A model generated the notes under the pieces. That model worked only from the letters and a program-made list of their open reading frames with translations. It was not told the DNA's origin and did not search any database. Below, in pieces: positions 15,565 to 25,015 of a stretch of 64,000 bases of DNA; the first letter of the stretch is position 1, and each line of letters opens with the position of its first letter. A program made the translations under genes and the position numbers. The stretch spans positions 1,612,001-1,676,000 of the forward strand of contig NZ_CP033929.1 in the NCBI RefSeq assembly GCF_003815915.1. Reading direction: 5' to 3'. The stretch comes from Chryseobacterium indoltheticum (GTDB lineage Bacteria > Bacteroidota > Bacteroidia > Flavobacteriales > Weeksellaceae).

Positions 15565-16965
15565 ATGGAAAATTTCAGACAAGAAAGTGATTTACTCGGT
15601 GAACTAAATGTACCGCTAAATGCTTATTACGGAGTTCAGACTCAGCGAGCAATAGATAATTTCAAAATTTCAGGACAGCTGTTATCATCATATCCTGAAT
15701 TTATCAAAGGTTTGGCTTATGTAAAAAAAGCAGCTGCAAAAACCAATTATGAATTGGGTCTTTTAGATCAGGATTTGTATTTTAAAATTTCAGAAACCTG
15801 TGAAGAATTAATCGGCGGATTGTTTCACAGCGAATTTCCGGTAGATATGATTCAGGGTGGGGCAGGAACTTCTATCAACATGAATGCTAATGAAGTGATT
15901 GCCAATCGTGTTTTAGAAAAATTAGGTAAAAATAAAGGTGAATACGAATTCTGTTCACCAAACGATCATATCAATCTTTCACAGTCTACCAATGATGCTT
16001 ATCCTACTGCAATAAAAATGGGATTGTTGCAGATGAACGAAAAATTGGTGGAAAAATTGATAGGAATCGTTGACGCATTCCGTGAAAAAGGAAAAGAGTT
16101 TCATGATGTTATTAAGATGGGAAGAACGCAGCTTCAGGATGCTGTTCCGATGACAATGGGGCAAGAATTTGAAGCTTTTGCGGCAACTTTAGAAGAAGAT
16201 ATCTCAAAACTGAATAACAACGCCAATCTTTTTGTTGAAGTCAATATGGGAGCAACGGCAATTGGTACAGGAATCAACGCTCCAATCGGTTATGCAACGC
16301 TTTGTGCTAAAAATTTAGCTGAATTGACAGGATATCCGGTTGTTTCTGCTCCCGATTTGGTTGAAGCAACTCCGGACACAGGTTCTTACGTGATTTATTC
16401 TTCAGCAATGAAGCGCCTTGCTGTGAAACTTTCTAAAATCTGTAATGATTTAAGATTGCTTTCTTCAGGACCTAGAGCAGGATTATCTGAGATAAATCTT
16501 CCTCCGATGCAACCCGGTTCGTCTATTATGCCAGGAAAAGTAAATCCTGTAATTCCGGAAGTGGTCAATCAGGTTTGCTTTAAAGTAATTGGAAATGATC
16601 TTACCGTGACTTTTGCTGCTGAAGCGGGACAATTGCAGTTGAATGTAATGGAGCCTGTACTTTCGCATGCGATTATGGAGAATATTCATTTCTTGTGCAA
16701 TGCTTTAGAAACGCTTCGTGAAAAATGTGTCATCGGAATTACTGCCAATAAAGATGTTTGCCTGAATATGGTAAAACACAGTATCGGGATTGTAACCGCT
16801 TTAAATCCTTACATCGGATACAAACAATCTACAAAAATTGCAAAAGAAGCTTTAGAAACCGGTAAAAGTGTTTATAATTTAGTTTTGGAGCAGAACTTAC
16901 TTTCGCAGGAAAAATTAGATGAAATTCTGGATCCTAAAAATATGCTCAAACCGCACAATAAATAA
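15565..16965 (+). CDS. aspA: Aspartate ammonia-lyase
   Basis: Aspartase converts L-aspartate to fumarate and ammonia and belongs to the fumarase/aspartase superfamily. At 466 residues the length is typical. The N-terminal DLLGELNVPLNAYYGVQTQRA and the GGAGTSINMNANEV motif near residue 97 are characteristic of AspA. The family signature loop GSSIMPGKVNP, carrying the catalytic Ser, is near residue 315. Fumarase C shares the fold, but the N-terminal motif and the wording of the signature regions favour aspartase. It is a cytoplasmic tetramer feeding aspartate into the TCA cycle. It appears monocistronic. Confidence 0.93.
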   Translation: MENFRQESDLLGELNVPLNAYYGVQTQRAIDNFKISGQLLSSYPEFIKGLAYVKKAAAKTNYELGLLDQDLYFKISETCEELIGGLFHSEFPVDMIQGGAGTSINMNANEVIANRVLEKLGKNKGEYEFCSPNDHINLSQSTNDAYPTAIKMGLLQMNEKLVEKLIGIVDAFREKGKEFHDVIKMGRTQLQDAVPMTMGQEFEAFAATLEEDISKLNNNANLFVEVNMGATAIGTGINAPIGYATLCAKNLAELTGYPVVSAPDLVEATPDTGSYVIYSSAMKRLAVKLSKICNDLRLLSSGPRAGLSEINLPPMQPGSSIMPGKVNPVIPEVVNQVCFKVIGNDLTVTFAAEAGQLQLNVMEPVLSHAIMENIHFLCNALETLREKCVIGITANKDVCLNMVKHSIGIVTALNPYIGYKQSTKIAKEALETGKSVYNLVLEQNLLSQEKLDEILDPKNMLKPHNK

Positions 16966-17055
16966 TATTAACTATAATCGGTAAATGATAATTGATGCAA
17001 GCTAATTGTTGAATATTATCATTTACCAATTATTATTCATCATTGATCATTTACA

Positions 17056-17910
17056 TTGAAATTTTTAATCATAATTCCTGCACACAACGAGGAAAATAAT
17101 CTTCCGTTCACTTTAGATTCTTTACAACAGCAAAGTTTTAAGGATTTTAAAGTGGTGGTGGTGAATGATGGCTCGACTGATAAAACTTCAGAAGTCATTA
17201 AAAAATATACTGACCAGGATTCCCGATTTGAAACGATTAATCTGGAAAAGTCATTGCATCAACCGGGTTCAAAAGTTGTTGCGGCTTTTAAAAAAGGATT
17301 ACAGACCCAAGATCTGAATCAATTTGATATTATTTGCAAGTTTGATTCAGATATTATTCTGGCTGAAAATTATTTACAAACTGTCGCAGATTCTTTTATG
17401 AAAAATCCTGATTACGGTCTGGTCGGCGGACTTTTATATGTCGAAAAAAACGGAGAATGGGTGTATGAAGGGAATTCAAATAAACATCATGTTCGTGGTC
17501 CGATGAAAGCTTACAGAAAGGAATGTTTTCTTCAAATGGGAGGTTTACGAGAAACGTTGGGTTGGGATAATATTGATGCAATTTTGCTTCAAAATTTAGG
17601 CTGGAAAGAAATTGTCCTTCCTAATTTACATGTAAAATTAATTAAAGTAAAAGGAGCAGATTATACCATAAAACCAGCAGATTATTACGGCAGATATTTT
17701 TATTTTTTAGGCTTAAACCGTTTTCTGACGTATGTTGCGGCAGCAAAAGAAGCTGCAAAAATAAAATCGCCTTCGTTTTTGTTTCAGATTATCAGTTCGT
17801 ACGAAAAATGCAAATCTCAAAATCTTGAATTGAAAATTTCAAAAGATGAACAAAAGGTGATTAATGAGCAGCGTTGGAATCAGTTTAAAAAGAAATGGTT
17901 TAAAATGTAA
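17056..17910 (+). CDS. Glycosyltransferase family 2
   Basis: This is a 284-residue cytoplasmic or membrane-associated GT-A sugar transferase. The N-terminal FLIIIPAHNEENNLPFTLDSL and VVVNDGSTDKT are the classic GT2 nucleotide-sugar binding region, and the metal-binding DXD-like motif is KFDSDIIL near residue 97. No long membrane segments are present. The start codon is TTG (reading LKFLIIIPAHNEEN), the only in-frame start next to the domain. It lies near a second glycosyltransferase, a flippase and an FkbM methyltransferase, suggesting surface polysaccharide or lipid-linked glycan synthesis. Confidence 0.87.
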   Translation: MKFLIIIPAHNEENNLPFTLDSLQQQSFKDFKVVVVNDGSTDKTSEVIKKYTDQDSRFETINLEKSLHQPGSKVVAAFKKGLQTQDLNQFDIICKFDSDIILAENYLQTVADSFMKNPDYGLVGGLLYVEKNGEWVYEGNSNKHHVRGPMKAYRKECFLQMGGLRETLGWDNIDAILLQNLGWKEIVLPNLHVKLIKVKGADYTIKPADYYGRYFYFLGLNRFLTYVAAAKEAAKIKSPSFLFQIISSYEKCKSQNLELKISKDEQKVINEQRWNQFKKKWFKM

Positions 17911-17922
17911 CTCATTTTAAAT

Positions 17923-17986
17923 TTCAATAGGAATGGGCATTAGCCCGTTTAAAAAATAGAATCATTTCATTGGCTTTAGCCTAAAC
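17923..17986. repeat. Dispersed paired-hairpin intergenic element, copy 2
   Basis: GGGCATTAGCCC and, about 27 bases later, TTGGCTTTAGCC form two small stems like those at 7227-7288, in the same order and orientation between two genes. Confidence 0.55.
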
Positions 17987-18013
17987 TTAACATCTAAATT
18001 TTAAATTTTCATT

Positions 18014-19078
18014 TTGAAAAAAATAGCTTACATAGAAATTGATACTCATGCAGAAATTGCAACCGACTTTATGGATCTAATGAAAGATTCAAAAGAGTTT
18101 TCTGTGGACTATTATTTTTCTGAACGAATTATAAATCAGGTTGATACTCATGGTTTGCCTTTCTTTTTGTCGGATAATTCAATGATTTTAGATCAGCTTA
18201 AATCTAAAAAATATGATTTAATAATTATAGGAACGGTTCATCGATATTTCAATACTTTTCTTAATATTACCAATAACTATAAAACCGCTGTCATTGTTCA
18301 TAATCTCAATTTTTCGAAGACTTCCAAATTAGATTTAATCAAAAATGTTTTAAAGGAAGATATCATTTACCGACTGAAATTATGGTGGAAAGAAGGTTTA
18401 TTCAATGCTTCAAAAGTGTACAGAAAATCAAAGCACCTTTTGGTTTTGGATAGAGAGTTTTCTTCGCAGGAATATCAATTTTTACCGCTTTTTTATACGA
18501 AACCTATTGAACTTTCTGTAAATAAAATATTTACTATCGTAATTCCGGGTGGAGTTTCTCAGAAAAGAAGAGATTATAAAAGCGTAATTAAGGCTATTTT
18601 TGATTTAGAAAACAGAATTAAGGGAGGTTATAAACTGAAAAATCCACTTATTGAATTTGTATTCCTAGGAAAAGCTAAAGGTGATGAATTGAAGGAGCTT
18701 GTCGATTTGGAACGTTCTCTTGAGCACGTCAATATAAAATATTTTACAGAAAGAGTTTCGCAGGAAGATTTTGAAGTGTGGATGAAAAAAGCAGATGTTT
18801 TATGGTGTCCGATTCAACAGCAAACCGAATTTTTCAGCCAAAAAGAAGTGTATGGAAAAACAAAAATGACCGGGAATATTGGTGATGCAATAAAATTTGG
18901 TAAAATCGCAGTTTTCCCCGCAAATTATACTTCAGATCTTGATTTTATTGTTGCCGAAAAAGAAAATGTTATTGAACAGTTTTATGAATTGCAGAATTTT
19001 AACTATGATTTTCAGAAAGAATACAGCAAGCAAACTGTTCTCGAAAATTTAGAAAACCTTCTTCACAAGCTTACTTAA
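18014..19078 (+). CDS. Probable GT-B type glycosyltransferase
   Basis: This 354-residue protein shows the alternating Rossmann-like pattern of a GT-B transferase. The N-terminal half contains IAYIEIDTHAEIA and a DLIIIGTVHRYF strand. The C-terminal half contains IVIPGGVSQKRRDY, VFLGKAK, NIKYFTERVSQEDFEVWMKKADVLWCPIQQ and GNIGDAIKFGKIAVFP, matching the donor-binding half of GT4-type enzymes. The exact family is uncertain. The start codon is TTG. The 3' end overlaps by 8 bases with the convergent flippase gene, a tight packing consistent with one surface-glycan locus. Confidence 0.7.
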   Translation: MKKIAYIEIDTHAEIATDFMDLMKDSKEFSVDYYFSERIINQVDTHGLPFFLSDNSMILDQLKSKKYDLIIIGTVHRYFNTFLNITNNYKTAVIVHNLNFSKTSKLDLIKNVLKEDIIYRLKLWWKEGLFNASKVYRKSKHLLVLDREFSSQEYQFLPLFYTKPIELSVNKIFTIVIPGGVSQKRRDYKSVIKAIFDLENRIKGGYKLKNPLIEFVFLGKAKGDELKELVDLERSLEHVNIKYFTERVSQEDFEVWMKKADVLWCPIQQQTEFFSQKEVYGKTKMTGNIGDAIKFGKIAVFPANYTSDLDFIVAEKENVIEQFYELQNFNYDFQKEYSKQTVLENLENLLHKLT

Positions 19079-20546
19079 ATTTCAAAATACTTTTAATAAA
19101 TCTCATATTCAGATAATCTTCAATCGGGAATATTTTAGTGAAATGATTTCCAATAAATATTAAGATTAAAACGACTGCAGGTTTATAGACTAAATTGATG
19201 AAATTATTATGAAAAACCGGCAAAACAATTGCCACTGTAATAGCCAAAGTGCAGATAATCGACACAAAGATCATTTCAATAGAAAAAGGCGAAACCTTAA
19301 ACACGAAATAATTGAAAATAACTTTAATAAGGTTATAAATAGTCACTGAAATTGCGGTTGAAAGCGCAATGCCAATCAGCGAAAGATCAGTGTGGTTGAT
19401 GAAATACCAGTTTAAGCTAATCGTTAAACCAGCTAATAAAAGCATCACGATAATATTGAACTTGTAATATTTTGAAAGCGAGATAATGTTGCCATTAAAA
19501 CCGGTCGCTAAATCCATTAAAACTGCAGAACCCCAAATCCAGATTACGGGTTCATACATTCTCAATAAATCTCCTTTGTTCGGCATAAAATGCGTCAAAT
19601 ATGGGAATCCAACCATAATGCAACCAAACAATACAGCTCCCAGGAAATAAATAGTTAACGATGTTTTTTTATGGAATCTGTCGAGATCTTCCATATCTCC
19701 ATCTGCTAAATTTTTTCGGATGATAGGTGCAGAAATATTAAATAATCCCAATTGCGGAATTGAAATCAAAGAAATAAGTGCCAATAAAATACTGTAAACG
19801 GCAATCTCTTCTTCACCAATAAACTCACCAATCATATAATTGTTGATCGCCATATGATTTCCGAAAGTTCCTAAAAATCCAAAGAAACTATAAGCCGCGA
19901 ATTCCTTATAAAAATTGTCTTTCTTAAAGTAATCTTTGCTGAAATCAAGGTTTATTTTTTCAAGCTTGTTGGTGTAATAGATGTATCCTGAAAGCATTAA
20001 AGCAAACATTCCGAAGAAAAAAGCCAATGCAATCTGCTCTGAAAACTGAAAATAAAAGAACAGGCAGAAAGATCCCAGATTTGCTAATTTGGGCAAAAGA
20101 TTATCGAAAATATTAGAAACAACAATCCTCTTGTAATTGGAGATATATCTGTTGAAAATTGCGCATAAAGAAAGCGTTAAAACAAGCGGAAGAATGTACT
20201 TTTTGCTTTCCCAGATTTTCATTTTGGTGAATTCAGGAAAAACAGTCGGAATGAGAAAGAAAATAATAAGAAATACTAAGAAATTAATACCGACCAATCC
20301 CAAAGAAAGCGATAGCAGATTTTGGTGCTTATCATCTTCGTGAGCTTTGCCAAAAAATTTCACATTCGAATACGAAATTCCTAATACGACAAAAGGAACT
20401 AGCATTTCGGCAGCAGACATAATGTATCTTAGTTTTCCGTAAAAAAAGAGGTCGTTGGTGAAAATAAAAATAGAAAACATCCCGATCAACGTCGCGACGT
20501 ATCCGATGATGGAATACTTAAAACCCTGTCTTGCAACTACACTCAT
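19071..20546 (-). CDS. Polysaccharide flippase, Wzx/MATE-like
   Basis: This 491-residue integral membrane protein has about 13-14 hydrophobic helices and belongs to the MOP/MATE superfamily of polysaccharide exporters (RfbX/Wzx type). The opening ARQGFKYSIIGYVATLIGMF, with helix 1 beginning after a short cytosolic end, is typical of the group. It would flip lipid-linked oligosaccharides across the inner membrane. It lies 9 bases downstream of the FkbM methyltransferase on the same strand, so the two are likely cotranscribed, and it converges on a glycosyltransferase. Confidence 0.86.
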   Translation of the reverse strand: MSVVARQGFKYSIIGYVATLIGMFSIFIFTNDLFFYGKLRYIMSAAEMLVPFVVLGISYSNVKFFGKAHEDDKHQNLLSLSLGLVGINFLVFLIIFFLIPTVFPEFTKMKIWESKKYILPLVLTLSLCAIFNRYISNYKRIVVSNIFDNLLPKLANLGSFCLFFYFQFSEQIALAFFFGMFALMLSGYIYYTNKLEKINLDFSKDYFKKDNFYKEFAAYSFFGFLGTFGNHMAINNYMIGEFIGEEEIAVYSILLALISLISIPQLGLFNISAPIIRKNLADGDMEDLDRFHKKTSLTIYFLGAVLFGCIMVGFPYLTHFMPNKGDLLRMYEPVIWIWGSAVLMDLATGFNGNIISLSKYYKFNIIVMLLLAGLTISLNWYFINHTDLSLIGIALSTAISVTIYNLIKVIFNYFVFKVSPFSIEMIFVSIICTLAITVAIVLPVFHNNFINLVYKPAVVLILIFIGNHFTKIFPIEDYLNMRFIKSILKFK

Positions 20547-20555
20547 ACTTAGATT

Positions 20556-21350
20556 TTAATGATTTTTAGCAATGAAAATGATGTTGTTGATGTACTCTGT
20601 TTTATTTTTTTCGTCACTGATGTTTTTTAATAGGATTTCTTCCGTCAGTTTTTCGAGGGTAAATGTTTTCCTGTTTAAATAATGCGCTTCAAAGCCCCAG
20701 TTTTCAACCTCAGAAATCTCGTTCCAGATCGGTTGATCGTGGTGTCTTTGTTCCATTTCGACCATTAAAGTCGGCTTGAATTTTTGTATTGTTTCTTTTC
20801 CGCCAAAAAGGGTTTTCATTTCGTTTCCTTCTACATCAATCTTGATGAAATCTATTTTTTTGATATTTTTAGATTTTGCCCAGTCATCCAGTTTTACAAC
20901 TTCTACGGTTTCTGTATAGCTGTTTTCTTCGTCTTTCTCTTTGTAAGAAGTATTGAGCGTGCCTCTCGAAGCAACCATTTTTCCTTTGATAATCGGAACT
21001 TTAAACTGTGCTGTTGTATTTTCATCAGAAAGTGCCACAGAAGAAATATTCATCGACGGGAAAAGTCTTTTTAGTCTGATGTTGAGTTTTTTATTAGGCT
21101 CAAAAGCGTAAATGTTCTTGTGATTCAGCTTGTTTTCAAACTGATAAAGGAAAGTGCCTACATTGGCTCCGATGTCAAAAATTACAGCGTCGTTTTGCAG
21201 ATATTCTTTAATCCAAACAAGTTCAGGTTCTACATTCCGGCCTGAAAAATTTTCTTTTGTAAGATTTTTTAAACTTTTAAAATATCTCTTTTTATAAAAA
21301 CTTGGGCTTATGTACTGTAGTTTTTCTGCGAGTTGCTGGTATAAAGACAT
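20556..21350 (-). CDS. FkbM-family methyltransferase
   Basis: This 264-residue SAM-dependent methyltransferase carries the family landmarks: NDAVIFDIGANVGTF near residue 53 (SAM-binding loop), AFEPNKKL near 82, and IDFIKIDVEGNEMKTLFGG near 165, the FkbM signature DVEG. These enzymes O-methylate sugars or polyketides. The neighbouring flippase and glycosyltransferases suggest modification of a surface glycan. It begins an operon with the flippase. Confidence 0.9.
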   Translation of the reverse strand: MSLYQQLAEKLQYISPSFYKKRYFKSLKNLTKENFSGRNVEPELVWIKEYLQNDAVIFDIGANVGTFLYQFENKLNHKNIYAFEPNKKLNIRLKRLFPSMNISSVALSDENTTAQFKVPIIKGKMVASRGTLNTSYKEKDEENSYTETVEVVKLDDWAKSKNIKKIDFIKIDVEGNEMKTLFGGKETIQKFKPTLMVEMEQRHHDQPIWNEISEVENWGFEAHYLNRKTFTLEKLTEEILLKNISDEKNKTEYINNIIFIAKNH

Positions 21351-21454
21351 TGTATGGAAATTTGACGACCAGCAAAGGTAATGAAAAATGTTAAATTGTT
21401 GTTAAAAATTCTTAATTGTAATTGTTTGATTATCAGTATTTATTTTGCTGTTAT

Positions 21455-22132
21455 CTAATTCTGAGCATTTGAAATTGAGGTATCTAGAAAATCGTTTAAA
21501 GGTTTTGCAGCTTCAAATATCTTAGAAATATTTTTTATTGCATTTTTATCAGAAAGATCTTTGTTGGTAATATTATAAACCCCGATGAAGCTTTTCAGTT
21601 TTAAATATTCTGCCATCGGGTCTTCCTTTTCAAATCCCTGCGGAACATTCTTCAACTTGTGCTCCGGGTCTAGTTCGCCGTACACTTTTTTGAAGTCCTT
21701 ATCTTCTACGGCTTTCAAGAAATCATCTTTAAATAGAGAAATTTCCTTTCTAATTGCCTTTAAAATAGGAGCTTCAGGTAAGTAAATTCCACTTGCTAAA
21801 AAAGATTTTCCAGATTCTACATGAAGATAAAAACCTGCTTTGGTATTCATTTTTCCCATTCCGAGTGATGCGCCGAAGTAGGTTTTGTAGGGTGTCTTAT
21901 CTTTTGAAAATCTGGTATCACGATAGATTCTTAGCAATGATTTTTTGGCATCAAGCTTTAAAATATTTTCATCGAATTTTCCCATTTCGGCAATCAGTTC
22001 TTCAGTGAAATCCTGAAAATCTGATTGGGCTTCAAGAAAAATATTTTTGTGATCATTGAACCATTCACGGTTATTATTTTTCTCGATGAGTTTTAAAAAA
22101 TCGAATATTTTAGGGGATATCTGCGATGCCAT
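21455..22132 (-). CDS. DUF2461-family protein
   Basis: This 225-residue cytoplasmic protein matches the DUF2461/TIGR02453 family. It has KNNNREWFNDHKNIFLEAQSDF near the start, then LRIYRDTRFSKDKTPYKTYFGA near residue 67 (the most conserved block of the family) and GFYLHVESGKSFLASGIYLPE. No enzymatic role is established for the family. It appears to be transcribed alone. Confidence 0.9.
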   Translation of the reverse strand: MASQISPKIFDFLKLIEKNNNREWFNDHKNIFLEAQSDFQDFTEELIAEMGKFDENILKLDAKKSLLRIYRDTRFSKDKTPYKTYFGASLGMGKMNTKAGFYLHVESGKSFLASGIYLPEAPILKAIRKEISLFKDDFLKAVEDKDFKKVYGELDPEHKLKNVPQGFEKEDPMAEYLKLKSFIGVYNITNKDLSDKNAIKNISKIFEAAKPLNDFLDTSISNAQN

Positions 22133-22377
22133 ATTTTAAATTTTTATCAAATTTAAATAATAATATTGAAAATAGTAAACAAGAAAATTTTCATTATTTC
22201 ATAATTATTAATGTGCAAAATGTATTATTCAGCAATTGTAATTATTGTTGAAAAATTTTTAAATTAAAAATAAAAAAGCTGTTGTTTTTTTGTCTAAATA
22301 TAAAAATGATTGTGGTTTTCTAAAATAAAATTATCAATTCGTTAATATTGTATAATTCAATATCCAAATAAAAGCTG

Positions 22378-22385
22378 TATCTTTG
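22378..22385 (+). promoter_or_regulatory. Bacteroidota -7 element for the DEAD-box helicase
   Basis: TATCTTTG matches TAnnTTTG and lies 20 bases before the ATG. The long AT-rich leader upstream (22133-22377) otherwise shows nothing. Confidence 0.55.
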
Positions 22386-22405
22386 CAAAAATTTTATAAT
22401 ATTTA

Positions 22406-24139
22406 ATGAATTTATTTACGGAGACCAATTTAAGTCCTGATATCCTTAAGGCCATTGGCGAACTGGGTTACGAAAGCCCGACAGAAATCCAAAAACAGAC
22501 TATCCCTTTTATTCTTTCAGATATTCGCGATCTAATCGCACTTGCGCAGACAGGGACAGGCAAAACAGCAGCGTTTTCGCTTCCGATTTTGGATATGATT
22601 GACGATACGAGTCGCAAAATCCAATTTTTGGTGCTTTGTCCGACACGAGAATTATGTCTTCAGATTACAAAAGACATCAAAAATTATTCAAAGTACATGC
22701 AGAACATCAAAACTACAGCAGTTTACGGTGGAAGCAGTATTGTGGATCAGATTCGTTCTTTGAAGGAGAAGCCGCAGATTATTGTGGGAACTCCGGGAAG
22801 GGTGATCGATTTGATTAACAGAAAGGCATTAGACTTTTCAGAAATTCACTGGTTGGTTTTAGACGAAGCAGATGAAATGCTTTCTATGGGTTTCAAAGAC
22901 GAGTTGGAAACCATTATGAGAGAAACTCCTGAAACAAAACAAACTTTCTTGTTCTCGGCAACGATGAGCAAAGAAGTGGAGAGAATTTCAAAAAATTATT
23001 TGACAAAACCTCACCGTATTTCTGTGGGTTCTATTAACGAAGTTAAGAAGAATATTAAGCACGAATATTATGTGGCTGGTTACCGTCATAAAAAGGAGGC
23101 TTTGAAGAGATTGATCGATTCAAACCCGAACCAATATTCAATTATTTTCTGTAGAACAAGAATGGAAACTCAGGAAGTTGCCGATTTCTTGATGCAGAAT
23201 GGTTATGCAGCAGATGCTCTTCATGGTGATCTTTCTCAGGCGCAGAGAGATACGGTAATGAAGAAATTCAGACTGAAAAATATTGATATTTTGGTAGCAA
23301 CTGATGTTGCAGCAAGAGGATTAGACGTAGATTCTTTAACTCACGTTGTACATTATTCTTTACCTGATGATCCTGAAGTATTCGTTCACAGAAGTGGTAG
23401 AACGGGTAGAGCCGGAAAAGATGGTATCTCTATTTCTTTGATTAAACCTGAAGAAAGCAGAAAATTGAAGCAGATAAAATCGGTTACTAAGATTGATATC
23501 GCTGAAGCTAGAATTCCTACAGGTGAAGATATCGTAAAAGCTCAGGTTGCAGGTGTTTTCGAAAACTTACTTGAAGTACAGAAAGATTTCTTTGAATTTG
23601 ATGATTCATTGATTCCTGATCTTTCAGAATTTACAAAAGAAGAATTGGTGCACAAATTACTTCAGTTCCAACTTAAAGATCTTGCTTTGTATTACAAAGA
23701 CAAGCATGATATTCTGGAGCAGAAAATGAGCAGCAGAGATGATGACAGAGGTGGAAGAGACCGTGACAGAGGAAGAGATCGTGACAGAGGAAGAGATAGA
23801 GACCGCGACAGAGGTCCTAGAGGAGATCGTGACGGAAGAAGCGACAGAGGAGAAAGAAGAGGTGATCGTGGTGGTAAACCAAGACAAAAAGATGAGAACA
23901 TGACTAGATTTTTCTTCAATCTTGGTAAAAAAGATCAGTTGAAAAAACTAGATGTTTTAGAAATCATCAATAAAGCTACTTCTAGCAAAGGAAACAAAAG
24001 AGCGGAAATCGGTAATATTGAAATTCTTGAAAAATTCTCATTCTTTGAGATTGAAAAATCTTATAAAAATGAACTTTTAGGAAATATCCAATCGATGAAG
24101 TTTAAAGGAAAAGACATGAGAGCTGAAGAAGCTAACTAA
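22406..24139 (+). CDS. DEAD-box RNA helicase, DeaD/CsdA-like, with RD-rich linker and DbpA-type RNA-binding domain
   Basis: This ATP-dependent RNA helicase probably acts in ribosome assembly and RNA turnover in the cold. All core motifs are present: AQTGTGKT near residue 47, PTREL, TPGR, DEAD near 153, SAT near 186, and ARGLD and HRSGRTGRAG in the second domain. Residues 440-495 form a highly charged linker of Arg-Asp repeats (DRGRDRDRGRDRDRDRGPRG) with RGG-like endings, and the last 80 residues (MTRFFFNLGKKD...) match the DbpA/CsdA C-terminal RNA-binding domain. At 577 residues it is of the long DeaD type, distinct from the RhlE-like helicase at 35.1-36.4 kb. Confidence 0.94.
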   Translation: MNLFTETNLSPDILKAIGELGYESPTEIQKQTIPFILSDIRDLIALAQTGTGKTAAFSLPILDMIDDTSRKIQFLVLCPTRELCLQITKDIKNYSKYMQNIKTTAVYGGSSIVDQIRSLKEKPQIIVGTPGRVIDLINRKALDFSEIHWLVLDEADEMLSMGFKDELETIMRETPETKQTFLFSATMSKEVERISKNYLTKPHRISVGSINEVKKNIKHEYYVAGYRHKKEALKRLIDSNPNQYSIIFCRTRMETQEVADFLMQNGYAADALHGDLSQAQRDTVMKKFRLKNIDILVATDVAARGLDVDSLTHVVHYSLPDDPEVFVHRSGRTGRAGKDGISISLIKPEESRKLKQIKSVTKIDIAEARIPTGEDIVKAQVAGVFENLLEVQKDFFEFDDSLIPDLSEFTKEELVHKLLQFQLKDLALYYKDKHDILEQKMSSRDDDRGGRDRDRGRDRDRGRDRDRDRGPRGDRDGRSDRGERRGDRGGKPRQKDENMTRFFFNLGKKDQLKKLDVLEIINKATSSKGNKRAEIGNIEILEKFSFFEIEKSYKNELLGNIQSMKFKGKDMRAEEAN

Positions 24140-24161
24140 TCTTATTCTTACCATATAATTT

Positions 24162-24192
24162 GAGCCGGCATTTTTTGTCGGCTCTTTTTTTG
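24162..24192 (+). terminator. Terminator after the DEAD-box helicase
   Basis: GAGCCGGCA and GTCGGCTC form a stem with a TTTTTT loop, followed by a T7 tail. Confidence 0.85.
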
Positions 24193-24361
24193 TAAACACT
24201 TGTTTAAGTTGTTGATTCCAAAGTTTATAGAAAAAAGCTGATTGTGCGTCATTTTTTAAGCTGATAAATATTACCTCAATGTGAACAAAAATTAACGCTG
24301 GATGCTTTTTGGTAACATGGTTTTTTAAGAAATTTGCACACGAATTTATAAATACTATAAA

Positions 24362-25000
24362 ATGGGCATTGGTAATATTTTCCACGCTTTTCAACCAAAA
24401 GATAAAATCTTTTTTGTGCTTTTCGAAAAAGTTACAGATAATCTGGTTGCTATGTCAAACGATTTTAATCACGGAATCAAAGATTTTGATCTGAATGATG
24501 ATTCTATGCTAAAATTGATGAGCGACTACGAGCACAAAAATGATGAGCTTACTCACGAGATCTTTGTTGAATTGGGGAAAAACTTCATTACACCTTTCGA
24601 TCGTGAAGACATTCACACGTTAGCTACCGGTTTAGATGATATCGCAGATTATATCTATGCGTCTGCAAAATATATTTTTCTTTACAAATCTCCTTTAATG
24701 AAGGCTTATGCAGATTTTTCATTATTGATTCACAAGGCTTGTCTTGAGATTCAGAATGCAATGAAAAACCTTAAAGGTTTCAAAAATATGGAGCAGGTAA
24801 AAGAAGCTTGTATCAAAGTAAACTCTATAGAAAATATTGCAGATGATCTTCTTTCAAATTCTATGGTAGAATTGTTTGAGACCAATGATGCGATTAATAT
24901 TATCAAAATTTCATCAGTATTAAATTACCTTGAAGTAGTAACCGATAAAGCAGAAGATGTTGCCAATACAATTGAAAACATCATGATTAAATACGCTTAA
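24362..25000 (+). CDS. DUF47/PhoU-like phosphate transport regulator
   Basis: This 212-residue all-helical cytoplasmic protein of the DUF47 (TIGR00153, YkaA-like) family is related to PhoU. Recognisable parts are the GIGNIFHAFQPKDKIFF opening, an ELTHEIFVELGKNFITPFDREDI segment near residue 58 and DDIADYI near 92, the metal-binding helical pattern of PhoU-type proteins. It lies 15 bases upstream of a PiT phosphate transporter gene, the standard DUF47-PiT operon, and probably controls or couples to that transporter. Confidence 0.93.
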   Translation: MGIGNIFHAFQPKDKIFFVLFEKVTDNLVAMSNDFNHGIKDFDLNDDSMLKLMSDYEHKNDELTHEIFVELGKNFITPFDREDIHTLATGLDDIADYIYASAKYIFLYKSPLMKAYADFSLLIHKACLEIQNAMKNLKGFKNMEQVKEACIKVNSIENIADDLLSNSMVELFETNDAINIIKISSVLNYLEVVTDKAEDVANTIENIMIKYA

Positions 25001-25015
25001 AACAATATAACAGAA

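Noticed and set aside
23657..23919. Ser- and Leu-rich minus-strand ORFs inside the DEAD-box helicase
   Set aside because: They are the antisense of the Arg-Asp repeat linker of the helicase and have a composition dictated by that repeat, with no homology-like features.
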